Shown here piece by piece: positions 28,359 to 35,975 of a DNA stretch of 64,000 nt. The notes below the pieces were generated by a model that saw nothing but the letters and a program-made list of their open reading frames with translations, was not told where the DNA came from and did no database searches. Source of the DNA: Scleromatobacter sp038243995 (GTDB lineage: Bacteria > Pseudomonadota > Gammaproteobacteria > Burkholderiales > Burkholderiaceae_C); NCBI GenBank assembly GCA_038243995.1, contig JBBRTV010000005.1:62001-126000 (forward strand). Reading direction: 5' to 3'. The position numbers and the translations under genes are program-made. The stretch's first letter is position 1, and each line of letters begins with the position of its first letter.

Positions 28359-29570
28359 ATGCACATGACCACCAATTTCCCGACGCGCCTGCTCTCCCCC
28401 ACGCCGATGCGCGTTGCCACCGTGACGCTGTGCCTGATGCTTGGCGGATGCACCGTTGTCGGAGATTGGTTCTCCAGCGACCGCACCGACTACAAAGGCG
28501 CATCGAAGCGGACCCAGCCGCTCGACATTCCGCCCGACCTGACCCAGTTGCAGAAAGACTCGCGCTACCTGCCGCAGGGCGGCGTCGTCACGGCGTCCGA
28601 CCTGTCCAGGGCGGGCGGCGCGCCCGCCGAACCGATGGCAGCCACTCCCGGTGCCCCGGCAGTGGCGTTGAACAGCGTGGGCGACCTGCATCTCGAACGC
28701 AGTGGCGACCAGCGCTGGCTCGTGACGAAGGAAGCGCCGGAAGTCGTCTGGCCCAAGGTGCGCGACTTCTGGGCCAGCAATGGCTACACGTTCATCCTCG
28801 ACGACGCCAAGACCGGCATCCTCGAGACCGACTGGAAGGAAAACCGCGCCAAGCTGCCGTCGAACTTCATCCACGACATGCTCGGCAAGGTGATCGACGG
28901 CATGTTCGACTCCGGCCTGCGCGACCGCTACCGCACCCGCCTCGAGCGCAAGCCCGACGGCGGCACGGAGATCTTCGTCACGCAGTACGGCGTGAGCGAG
29001 GAAGTCATCGGCTTCCAGAAGAGCGAGACCCAATGGGTTCCGCGCAAGAACGATCCGGGTCTCGAGGCCGAGATGCTCAGCAACCTGATGCTGAGCATCG
29101 GCGGTGCGCGCACCGTCGCGACGCCAACGCCGGCCGGCGCCGCAGTGTCGAGCACGAGCATGGGCACGAGCAGCGGCGCGGGCGCAACGGGCACCTCGCG
29201 CGCGCGCATCGTCGCCGGGCAGGCCGGGGCAACCATGCAGGTCGACGACAACTTCGACCGCGCCTGGCGTCGCATCGGCCTCGCGCTCGATCACGGTGGC
29301 TTCACTGTCGAAGACCGCGACCGGGCACAGGGCCTCTACTATGTCCGCTACGTCGATGCAAAGCAGGCGGCCAAGGACGAACCCGGCTTCCTGTCGAAGT
29401 TCACGTCGTGGTTCGGCAAGAGCGAAACCTCGCCGGTGGGCAAGTACCGCATCTCCATCAAGGCACCGGCTGAAAGCGCGACCGTCACCGTGCTGAACGA
29501 TCAAGGGCAGCCCGACAACTCCGAGAACGCCCAGCGCATCGTCTCGCTGCTGGTCGACGAACTGAAGTAG
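28359..29570 (+). CDS. bamC: Outer membrane assembly lipoprotein BamC
   Basis: 403 aa. The lipobox is LMLGGC with the acylated cysteine at residue 31; a start at the ATG at 28407 would give a shorter 15-residue signal. Mature start CTVVGDWFSSDRTDYKGASK followed by PLDIPPDLTQ is the conserved BamC unstructured lead that binds BamD. Two helix-grip domains follow (about 110-225 and 275-400), joined by a Thr/Ser/Gly-rich linker. BamC is a non-essential part of the BAM complex that inserts beta-barrel proteins. Its place after dapA supports the call. Confidence 0.92.
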   Translation: MHMTTNFPTRLLSPTPMRVATVTLCLMLGGCTVVGDWFSSDRTDYKGASKRTQPLDIPPDLTQLQKDSRYLPQGGVVTASDLSRAGGAPAEPMAATPGAPAVALNSVGDLHLERSGDQRWLVTKEAPEVVWPKVRDFWASNGYTFILDDAKTGILETDWKENRAKLPSNFIHDMLGKVIDGMFDSGLRDRYRTRLERKPDGGTEIFVTQYGVSEEVIGFQKSETQWVPRKNDPGLEAEMLSNLMLSIGGARTVATPTPAGAAVSSTSMGTSSGAGATGTSRARIVAGQAGATMQVDDNFDRAWRRIGLALDHGGFTVEDRDRAQGLYYVRYVDAKQAAKDEPGFLSKFTSWFGKSETSPVGKYRISIKAPAESATVTVLNDQGQPDNSENAQRIVSLLVDELK

Positions 29571-29602
29571 TACCGGCTCGCGCGCCGCCACCGGCGCCCG
29601 AA

Positions 29603-29628
29603 ACGAAGCCGCCCTCGGGCGGCTTCGT
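29603..29628 (+). terminator. Hairpin terminator after dapA-bamC
   Basis: A 12-bp perfect stem with a 2-base centre (29603-29628), GC-rich, 32 bp after the bamC stop. The T-run after it is poor (gccttgtg), so termination may be partly Rho-dependent. Confidence 0.65.
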
Positions 29629-29798
29629 GCCTTGTGGGCCTGGGTGTGGCGCAGGGTCGGTTCCCTCGCGCCCGCCGCGCAGCGAGCCGACGTCTGCGAA
29701 TCGAGTCTGCGAGCCGGCTCGCGACCCGTTCGGGAACGGTACCCTGCCCTCGCTCGCGGCGGGAGCCGGTGGCCAGCCCCGCCGGGCAGTCCAGGCGC

Positions 29799-29821
29799 AA
29801 AAAAGCCGCCCTGGGGCGGCT
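29799..29821 (-). terminator. Rho-independent terminator of the Ala/Ser-rich lipoprotein gene
   Basis: On the minus strand AGCCGCC, loop CCAG, GGCGGCT is followed at once by six T. The 7-bp GC stem with T-run is a textbook intrinsic terminator, 45 bp after the stop at 29866. Confidence 0.85.
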
Positions 29822-29865
29822 CTCAACTTCACGAAATGCGCTCGCAGCGGAGCGCGCTTCCTGAA

Positions 29866-30120
29866 TTACTTGCTGGCGGCCGAAGCGGCAGCCATCGCGG
29901 CGTTCGCGGCGCCCATGGCGGACGACGAAGCGTCAGCCGCCGCAGAGGCGGTCGCCGACGCAGATTCAGCAGCCGAAGACGCGGCAGCATTGGCAGACAT
30001 CGCCGACGAGGAGGCTGCATCGGCAGCAGCCGGGGTAGCCGTCGTGGTGTCAGCGGGCTTGCTGCAAGCAGCCAGGGCGACAGCGGCGACCAGGGAGGCC
30101 AACAGGAGCGACTTTTTCAT
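29866..30120 (-). CDS. Small Ala/Ser-rich lipoprotein
   Basis: 84 aa. MKKSLLLASLVAAVALAAC is a clear lipoprotein signal with the lipobox cysteine at 19. The rest is almost only Ala, Ser, Thr, Asp and Met, with blocks such as AAASSAAESASATASAAADA, likely a helical or disordered rod on the membrane surface. GAGGA stands 5-6 bases before the ATG. A TATAAT promoter lies upstream and a strong terminator downstream, so this is a complete one-gene transcription unit. It may be a structural or Lpp-like abundant lipoprotein, but no family is recognised; the heptad pattern of true Lpp is not evident. Confidence 0.8.
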   Translation of the reverse strand: MKKSLLLASLVAAVALAACSKPADTTTATPAAADAASSSAMSANAAASSAAESASATASAAADASSSAMGAANAAMAAASAASK

Positions 30121-30244
30121 GAATATCCTCGAAGAAAATTTGGTTCGAACCAATACCGGTAATTTTGAATACCCGCCCTCACAGCAGGCACTCCTCGCAA
30201 AAGACAACAGGCCAAGCTCGAGCATTTCCTGTGCCTAGCCAACC

Positions 30245-30250
30245 ATTATA
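30245..30250 (-). promoter_or_regulatory. TATAAT -10 box for the small lipoprotein gene
   Basis: A perfect TATAAT on the minus strand. With a 17-base spacer the -35 would be TGATTT (30268-30273), which is weak. The implied start near 30238 gives a leader of about 118 nt. The surrounding 150 bp are AT-richer than the rest of the window. Confidence 0.55.
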
Positions 30251-30270
30251 CCCATTCGGGGGGAACCAAA

Positions 30271-30804
30271 TCACAGGCCCAGTGTCGCTGCCGCGAAACC
30301 CGGGGTTGCCCGTTGCAAAATTGCGTCAAAATCTTCGCGGGCGCGCTGCCGGTCGACACGATCGAACCCCGCCCGCCCCCGAAAATGCTCGCGATCGAAG
30401 ACACGCAGCACCTGATCGGTGCTGTCGACCCACAGCGTGGGCGCCGGTTCGGTGCGCGCCTCATCGGGCACCAGGCACTGCACGAGATGCGACCAGTCGC
30501 GCCGCCACGTCGCGAATCGCGGATGGAGGCGCTGCACCGCGCGATAGTCGCTGGCGATCATCACGAGCTCTCGATTCCCGGCCCGAGCCCAACGCGTGAG
30601 CATGGAGATCCAGCCAGGCTCTCCGAGCGGCCATGCGGCGAAATCGCCATCGCTCCAGCAGAGCCGCCTGGCTCCAGCTGATTCGGCATGGCGCAAGGCC
30701 TGGTAGAGCAGGCGCCCGAACTCCGGTGCGCCTTCGAACGGAGCGCCGACCGCCGACGGCGGCGGCTCGTCGGGAGCGCGGTCGGTGTCGCGATCAATCG
30801 TCAT
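30271..30804 (-). CDS. Conserved-looking protein of unknown function
   Basis: 177 aa starting at MTIDRDTDRAPDEPP; this ATG lies 11 bp inside the end of the upstream cupin gene, so translation is probably coupled. The charged head is followed by a compact alpha/beta domain (GRLLYQALRHAESAGARRLC, WSDGDFAAWPLGEPGWISML, RELVMIASDYRAVQRLHPRF, LVQCLVPDEA). No catalytic motif is recognised. The pairing with a JmjC-type oxygenase suggests shared regulation, not a known shared function. Confidence 0.65.
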   Translation of the reverse strand: MTIDRDTDRAPDEPPPSAVGAPFEGAPEFGRLLYQALRHAESAGARRLCWSDGDFAAWPLGEPGWISMLTRWARAGNRELVMIASDYRAVQRLHPRFATWRRDWSHLVQCLVPDEARTEPAPTLWVDSTDQVLRVFDREHFRGRAGFDRVDRQRAREDFDAILQRATPGFAAATLGL

Positions 30805-31975
30805 GAGCCCATCCTTGCGCCACCCACTCGGCCACGACGGCCTGGGCGTCGCCCGACAGCCGGCCACACTGCGGCGCTGAAAGCCGGCGCGCATCGGCCA
30901 GGTCGCGCATCAGGCGCGCATCGCGGCCAGCCGCGCGGAACGACTCGCCGTTGATGAAGACATGGCGTTCGTCGTACATCATGCGCGTGCGGCGGTCGAG
31001 CCGCAAGCCGGCTCCCGCCCCGTGTTCCATCCCCGAATCGAACCACACCTGCGGCTTGGGCTCGGTCATGACCTCGCCGAGAGCGCGCGCGAGTTCCGCG
31101 GGGTCGCGCAGCAGCCGCGCGACCGCCTTGCGGGCGAAGGCATCGAGGGCCTGCGGCATCTTCGCGGGCGTCTCGGTCGCGCTTTTCGGCGGATCGCGGA
31201 AGTGCGGCTCGTCGCCGTCGGGCTCGAGGTCGTCGAGCACGCGCTGCAGCAGTTCACGCGCGAGTTCGGACGCCATCGGCGTGCGGTAGCCGATCGAGCA
31301 GGTCATGCAATCGTCCACGGCGACGCCGTCGTGGCCCCAGCGCGGCGGCACGTAGAGCATGTCGCCCGGCGCCAGCACCCACTCCTCGGCGGGATCGAAC
31401 TTCTCGAGGATGCGCACCGGCATCCCGGCGACGAACGACGCATCCTCGACCGGGCCCACGCGCCAGCGGCGGTGGCCGTGCACCTGCAGCAGGAACACGT
31501 CGTAGGAGTCGATGTGCGGGCCGACGCCGCCGCCCGGACTCGCGTACGAGATCATCAAGTCGTCGACGCGGGCATCGGCGATCCAGCGGAAGCGCTGCAG
31601 CAACTCGTGCGCGGCCTGCACGTGCAGGTCGGCCCCCTGCACCAGCAGCGTCCAGCCGGGGCGGGTCAGCGGCGGCAAGCTGCGGCGCGCGAACGGGCCA
31701 AGCTTCAGGCGCCAGCGCGCGCCCGCGCCGCCGCTCTTCGCGCCGCGCGCCGGCTTCGCCGGGGCGGCCTCCCGGGTCACGAGGCGCGACTCGACGTCGT
31801 CGCGCGCTGCGAGCGCGAACAGTTCGGCGGGCGTGACGGGCGCCAGCGGCGCACCGGTGGCGGCGACGAGGGGCAGCGCGTTGCGGATCAACAGCGGGCG
31901 TTTCTGCCAGTAGTCGCGCATGAAGGCTGCGGGCGAGAGTCCGCCGAGCAGCGCGAGGGGGTCGCGGAGTTTCAT
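30794..31975 (-). CDS. JmjC/cupin 2-oxoglutarate oxygenase, ribosomal oxygenase RoxA (YcfD)-like
   Basis: 393 aa from MKLRDPLALLGG; a longer frame upstream is not supported. SPAAFMRDYWQKRPLLIRNA is the typical YcfD/RoxA start. The iron ligands are His154 and Asp156 in GVGPHIDSYDVFLLQVHGHR and His215 in PPRWGHDGVA, all in a cupin barrel. E. coli YcfD hydroxylates an arginine of ribosomal protein L16 (uL16), so an L16 role is likely here but unproven. The C-terminal half is the winged dimer region. A Lys/Gly/Ala insert at about 70-85 is unusual. It is divergent from the FKBP gene. Confidence 0.88.
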   Translation of the reverse strand: MKLRDPLALLGGLSPAAFMRDYWQKRPLLIRNALPLVAATGAPLAPVTPAELFALAARDDVESRLVTREAAPAKPARGAKSGGAGARWRLKLGPFARRSLPPLTRPGWTLLVQGADLHVQAAHELLQRFRWIADARVDDLMISYASPGGGVGPHIDSYDVFLLQVHGHRRWRVGPVEDASFVAGMPVRILEKFDPAEEWVLAPGDMLYVPPRWGHDGVAVDDCMTCSIGYRTPMASELARELLQRVLDDLEPDGDEPHFRDPPKSATETPAKMPQALDAFARKAVARLLRDPAELARALGEVMTEPKPQVWFDSGMEHGAGAGLRLDRRTRMMYDERHVFINGESFRAAGRDARLMRDLADARRLSAPQCGRLSGDAQAVVAEWVAQGWAHDD

Positions 31976-32054
31976 CGCGCTATTGTCCGTGCTCCGTGCG
32001 CGCATCGCGCGGCGGGTCGGCAGCAGGCCTGCCCGACCCCTTAAAATCGGTGGC

Positions 32055-32582
32055 ATGAACATCACCGCTCCCTGCGTCGTCTCGCTCACCTGGACGCTGA
32101 CCGACGGTCAGAACGCACCCATCGACGAGCTGGCCGAACCGATCGAATTCCTCTACGGCGGCGACGACCTCCTGCCCAAGGTCGAAGAGGCGCTGGCCGG
32201 CCAGGCCGTCGGCTTCGAGACGCATCTCCACCTCGAGCCCGAGAACGCGTTCGGCGACTACCGCTCCGAACTTGTCTGCTTCGAGGAGCGCACCCTGTTT
32301 CCCGATCACATCGAGGCCGGCATGCAGTTCGAGGGACTGCCCGACGGCGCCGCGACACCCGACATGCCCGAAGACACGGTCTACACCGTCACCGAGGTCT
32401 ACCCGTCGCACGTGGTGCTGGACGGCAACCACCCGCTCGCCGGCATGGCGCTGCGCCTGCACATCATCGTGCGCGGCCTGCGCGCGGCGACGCCGGCGGA
32501 GATCGAGGCCGGCAGCGTGACCGACGACGCCTTCAACCTGCTGCAGGTGCTGCCGCCGAAGGACATGTCGCAACTCCACTGA
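32055..32582 (+). CDS. SlyD-like FKBP-type peptidyl-prolyl isomerase
   Basis: 175 aa. VVSLTWTLTDGQNAPIDELAEPIEFLYGGDDLLPKVEEALAGQAVG is the split FKBP start, the insert-in-flap region holds the chaperone-like domain (ENAFGDYRSELV, LDGNHPLAGMALRLHI), and NHPLAG closes the FKBP core. It helps proline isomerisation and folding. The histidine-rich metal tail of E. coli SlyD is missing. It is followed 12 bp later by a small unknown gene, so they likely share a transcript. Confidence 0.9.
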   Translation: MNITAPCVVSLTWTLTDGQNAPIDELAEPIEFLYGGDDLLPKVEEALAGQAVGFETHLHLEPENAFGDYRSELVCFEERTLFPDHIEAGMQFEGLPDGAATPDMPEDTVYTVTEVYPSHVVLDGNHPLAGMALRLHIIVRGLRAATPAEIEAGSVTDDAFNLLQVLPPKDMSQLH

Positions 32583-32593
32583 CGTCGACACCC

Positions 32594-33025
32594 ATGGACG
32601 CCGGTTCGTCGCACATCGCGTCGCTCTGCCTGTCGACGATCGATGCCACCGAGCCGACCGCGCGCCGCGTATTCGCGGCGCTGGCCATCGCCGAACTGCC
32701 TGCACGCGCCAACCCGGACGCCGTCGACGGCGGCGACTTCCGCGGTCGCATGGGCGCCATCGAGGTCAGGGTGGGACGCCGCGATCCGGACGACGCCCTG
32801 GCCGCCGAATACCCGGTGCGGGTCGCCATCGAAGACCGGTCGCCGGCGCCGGCGACGTGCGGCCAGCTGGCCGACATGGCAGCGTTCGAGCTGCTGCGCG
32901 CCGCCTTCGGCGTGATCGAGTTGCTGCCCTCGGACCAGGCCGGCGTGGTGCGCTGGCGCGAGTTCGTGGTCGATCGCCGGGGCCGCCTGCAGAGCCTGGT
33001 CTTCGACGGTCCGCTCCCGGGCTGA
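32594..33025 (+). CDS. Hypothetical protein following the FKBP gene
   Basis: 143 aa, small soluble protein with no signal or membrane segment. One compact domain, alpha/beta in look (ARRVFAALAIAELPARAN, IEVRVGRRDPDDALAAEYPVRVA, MAAFELLRAAFGVIELLPSDQ, WREFVVDRRGRLQSLVFDGP). I do not recognise it. It is 12 bp after the FKBP stop and converges on dut, which supports it as the end of a two-gene operon. Confidence 0.6.
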   Translation: MDAGSSHIASLCLSTIDATEPTARRVFAALAIAELPARANPDAVDGGDFRGRMGAIEVRVGRRDPDDALAAEYPVRVAIEDRSPAPATCGQLADMAAFELLRAAFGVIELLPSDQAGVVRWREFVVDRRGRLQSLVFDGPLPG

Positions 33026-33046
33026 AGCCGGGGCCGCGCGCCCCGT

Positions 33047-33496
33047 TCAGTGCTTGCCGGTCGACCCGAAGCCACCAGCGCCGCGGTCGGACGCGTCGAA
33101 CTCGTCGACCCGGCGGAACGTGGCCTGCACGACCGGCACGATGACCATCTGCGCGATGCGCTCCATCGGCTGGATCACGAACTCGGCCTGGCCGCGGTTC
33201 CAGCAGCTGACCATCAGTTGTCCCTGGTAGTCGCTGTCGATCAGGCCGACGAGGTTGCCGAGCACGATCCCGTGCTTGTGACCCAGGCCCGAGCGCGGCA
33301 GGATCACGGCGGCCAGGCCGGGGTCGCCGATGTGGATGGCGAGACCGGTCGGGATCAGCGCGGTCTGCCCGGGCGCCAGCAGCACCGCATCGTCGAGACA
33401 GGCGCGCAGGTCGAGGCCGGCGCTGCCGGGCGTGGCGTAGGCCGGCAGCGAGTCGGCCATGCGGGCGTCGAGTACCTTGATGTCGATGACAGTCAT
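33047..33496 (-). CDS. dut: dUTP diphosphatase
   Basis: 149 aa, the trimeric dUTPase. Motifs: AGLDLRA (1), PRSGLGHKHG (2), GLIDSDYQGQL (3), RIAQMVI (4) and GGFGSTG (5) at the C-terminus. It hydrolyses dUTP to dUMP, keeping uracil out of DNA and feeding thymidylate synthesis. It lies 102 bp downstream of coaBC on the same strand, a common bacterial arrangement. Confidence 0.97.
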   Translation of the reverse strand: MTVIDIKVLDARMADSLPAYATPGSAGLDLRACLDDAVLLAPGQTALIPTGLAIHIGDPGLAAVILPRSGLGHKHGIVLGNLVGLIDSDYQGQLMVSCWNRGQAEFVIQPMERIAQMVIVPVVQATFRRVDEFDASDRGAGGFGSTGKH

Positions 33497-33598
33497 GTGA
33501 GGGCGTCGGGCGAAGCGACGTCGGATAAGGTTGCGACGGAGTGGGAATGGAGCGCGCAGGGGCCGATACCCCGGCCGTGCACCGACGCGCTCGCCGTT

Positions 33599-34810
33599 TC
33601 AGTGACCGATGCGGCCGGCGATCTCTTCGACGAGTTGCCGGGCCAGCGTCAGCTTGTCGGCCTGCGCGAGATTGCGCTCGCCGTCGGCATCGACGAGTAC
33701 CAGCGCGTTGTCGTCGCGGCCGAACGTCGCGGGGCCCAGGTTGCCGACGATCAGCGGCACGTTCTTGCGCGCGAGCTTGTCGCGCGCATGCTTGAGCAGG
33801 TTCTCGCTCTCCGCGGCGAAGCCGACGCAGTAGGGGCGCGGCGACAGCCGGGCGACGTCGGCAAGGATGTCGGGGTTCTCGGTGAGCGCGAACTGGGGCG
33901 CGATCTTCTTGCCGTCTTTCTTGATCTTGTGTTCGTTCATCTGCGCCGGGCGCCAGTCGGCGACGGCGGCGGTGGCGACGAACACGTCGCAGGCAGCGGC
34001 TTCGGGCAGCACGGCGGCATGCATGTCGCGCGCGCTCTGCACGTCGATGCGACGCACGCCGCGCGGCGTGGGCAGGTGGACGGGGCCGGCCACCAGCGTG
34101 ACCTCGGCGCCCGCCTCGCGCGCCGCGCGTGCGATCGCGAAGCCCATCTTTCCGCTCGAATGGTTGGTGATCCCGCGCACCGGGTCGATCGCCTCGAAGG
34201 TCGGGCCGGCCGTCACCAGCACGCGCTTGCCGTGCAGCAGCTTCGGCTGGAAGAAGGCGATGAGGTCGTCGCGCAGGTCGGCGGCCTCGAGCATGCGACC
34301 GTCGCCGAACTCGAGGCAGGCCTGCTCGCCGGTATCGGGTCCGAGCAGGGCCGTGCCATCGAGCCGCAGCTGGGCCGCATTGCGCTGCGTCGCCGGATGC
34401 GCCCACATCTCGCGGTTCATCGCCGGGGCGATCAGCAGCGGGCAACGGTCGATCGGGCGGGCGAGGCACATCAGCGCGAGCAGGTCGTCGGCGCGCCCCT
34501 GCACCAGCCTGGCCATGAAATCGGCGCTCGCCGGCGCGACGAGGATCGCGTCGGCCTCGCGCGAGAGGTTGATGTGCGCCATGTTGTTGGCCGGACGCGC
34601 GTCCCACTGGCTCGTGTACACCGGCCGGCCGCTCAGTGCCTGCAGCGTCACGGGCGTGATGAAGGCCTCGGCGCCCTCGCTCATCACGACCTGCACGGTC
34701 GCGCCCGCCTTGACGAGCAGGCGCGTGAGTTCGGCCGCCTTGTAGCAGGCAATGCCACCGGACAGCCCCAGCACGATGTGCCGCCCGGCCAGGTCGAGTC
34801 GATCAGTCAT
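33599..34810 (-). CDS. coaBC: Bifunctional phosphopantothenoylcysteine decarboxylase / phosphopantothenate-cysteine ligase
   Basis: 403 aa from MTDRLDLAG. CoaC part (1-185): HIVLGLSGGIACYKAAEL, active-site region NNMAHINLSREAD, PAMNREMW and the cysteine in GEQACLEFGDGRM. CoaB part (190-403): VTAGPTFEAIDPVRGITNHSSGKMG and AAVADWRP, with the lysine cluster HKIKKDGKK. It makes 4-phosphopantetheine for coenzyme A. The 70-bp repeat pair lies upstream, ending 228 bp from the start. Upstream in-frame extension to 34876 is not supported. Confidence 0.96.
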   Translation of the reverse strand: MTDRLDLAGRHIVLGLSGGIACYKAAELTRLLVKAGATVQVVMSEGAEAFITPVTLQALSGRPVYTSQWDARPANNMAHINLSREADAILVAPASADFMARLVQGRADDLLALMCLARPIDRCPLLIAPAMNREMWAHPATQRNAAQLRLDGTALLGPDTGEQACLEFGDGRMLEAADLRDDLIAFFQPKLLHGKRVLVTAGPTFEAIDPVRGITNHSSGKMGFAIARAAREAGAEVTLVAGPVHLPTPRGVRRIDVQSARDMHAAVLPEAAACDVFVATAAVADWRPAQMNEHKIKKDGKKIAPQFALTENPDILADVARLSPRPYCVGFAAESENLLKHARDKLARKNVPLIVGNLGPATFGRDDNALVLVDADGERNLAQADKLTLARQLVEEIAGRIGH

Positions 34811-34907
34811 CCGCGCAATGTAGCCTGAACCCCGAACCGCCCCCGCCCGCGCGACGAAGGTCTCCCGGCCGGCCACAAGTCAAACCAAGAAAAGGGAAGC
34901 GAGGCTC

Positions 34908-35037
34908 GCAGCCGAGCAGAACCGGAGCACCCCCTCGGGGGGCAGCGACCGGAGGGAGCGTGGGGGCCGTCATTCCTGCAGCCGAGCAGAACCGAAGCAC
35001 CCCCCCGGGGGGCAGCGACCGCAGGGAGCGTGGGGGC
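34908..35037. repeat. Tandem 70-bp intergenic repeat with C/G hairpins
   Basis: Two copies, 34908-34967 and 34978-35037, with a 70-bp period and very few differences. Each holds a C-run/G-run hairpin (ccccctcggggg type) and a second element, gcagcgaccg(g/c)agggagcg, before tgggggc. It fills the space between the SEC-C gene end (35039) and coaBC. Such hairpin elements are familiar between genes in Burkholderiales and may end transcription. Here they would stop reading from the SEC-C gene into coaBC; both are minus-strand genes. Confidence 0.75.
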
Positions 35038-35038
35038 T

Positions 35039-35827
35039 CTATGCCCCATGACACTTCTTGAACTTCTTGCCACTCCCACACGGACACGGATCATTGCGGC
35101 CAGGCTGCACGCCCACCGTGCGGGTGAGGGGCTTCGGGGCGTTCTGCACCCAGTAGCAGCGCAAGTCCTGCGCGGCGTAGAGCGCTTCCTGGATCAGGTC
35201 GTCACGGTCGAGCTTCTCGCCGGGGTAGAGCTCTTCCTGCACCTTGGCGAGCTCCGCGGGATCGTGCAGCGTCAGCATCACGATGCGCATCGTGCATTCG
35301 TCGAAGGCCTGGCCCATCTCGGTCTCGACGTCCGGCTCGGGCCAGTCGTCGGTGAAGGTCTGCACGACGTCCATGAAGCCGTGTGCCCAGATCTCGCCGG
35401 TGAGCGGGATCTCGTCGTCCTCCTCGCCGGCGGCGATCGTGCCTTCCTCGACGAGCTTGGCCTTGTCCTCGTCCGTCCACTCGAGCATCACGGGCGCCAG
35501 GCGCAGTTCGTCCATGGCGTCCATCAGCAGTTCCGGGTCGAGCTGCTTGAGCAGCACCGTCCAGCGCGCCTGCAGCACGGACGTCGCTTCGCGATCGGAT
35601 TGCGGATCGGCGAAGGCGCGCGACCACGCGTCGCCCAGCAGCACGTCACGCCACTCGGCCACGGTGCGCGGACGCGGGCCGGCGGCGAGCGCGGTCATCG
35701 CGCCGTCGAGCCACTCGAGCGAGACGCGTTCGTCGAAGCCCGAGAGCTGTTCGCACAGCTGCTGCAGGCGATCGAGCTCGGCATCGGTGTTGGTCGGATA
35801 GTGGACGACGTTGGTCAGGGGATTCAT
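35039..35827 (-). CDS. UPF0149/YecA-type protein with C-terminal SEC-C motif
   Basis: 262 aa. The bulk is a UPF0149-like helical domain (FDERVSLEWLDGAMTALAAG, WRDVLLGDAWSRAFADPQS, IWAHGFMDVVQTF). The final residues GRNDPCPCGSGKKFKKCHG form the SEC-C zinc-binding motif (three Cys and a His) as found in SecA. It may bind ribosomes or SecA-like partners, a guess from the motif. It follows alaS by 148 bp on the same strand. The start is the only ATG that retains the N-terminal domain. Confidence 0.88.
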   Translation of the reverse strand: MNPLTNVVHYPTNTDAELDRLQQLCEQLSGFDERVSLEWLDGAMTALAAGPRPRTVAEWRDVLLGDAWSRAFADPQSDREATSVLQARWTVLLKQLDPELLMDAMDELRLAPVMLEWTDEDKAKLVEEGTIAAGEEDDEIPLTGEIWAHGFMDVVQTFTDDWPEPDVETEMGQAFDECTMRIVMLTLHDPAELAKVQEELYPGEKLDRDDLIQEALYAAQDLRCYWVQNAPKPLTRTVGVQPGRNDPCPCGSGKKFKKCHGA

Positions 35828-35975
35828 GGCGCGCGTTTCGAAGAGCGGGGGAGCGGCGGGCAGTTTCTCACGCCGGCCGCCGCCTGACAGTTCATTGGAA
35901 GGGCGCACGGCGTGGGCCGGGGCGACGGCCGCCGACGCCGTCGCCCCGGCTTCGGGTGGCGTTGCGCCCGGGTCT

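Noticed and set aside
34803..35094. Two overlapping small minus-strand frames across the 70-bp repeats
   Set aside because: They are frames of the repeat DNA itself, with no separate evidence of coding.
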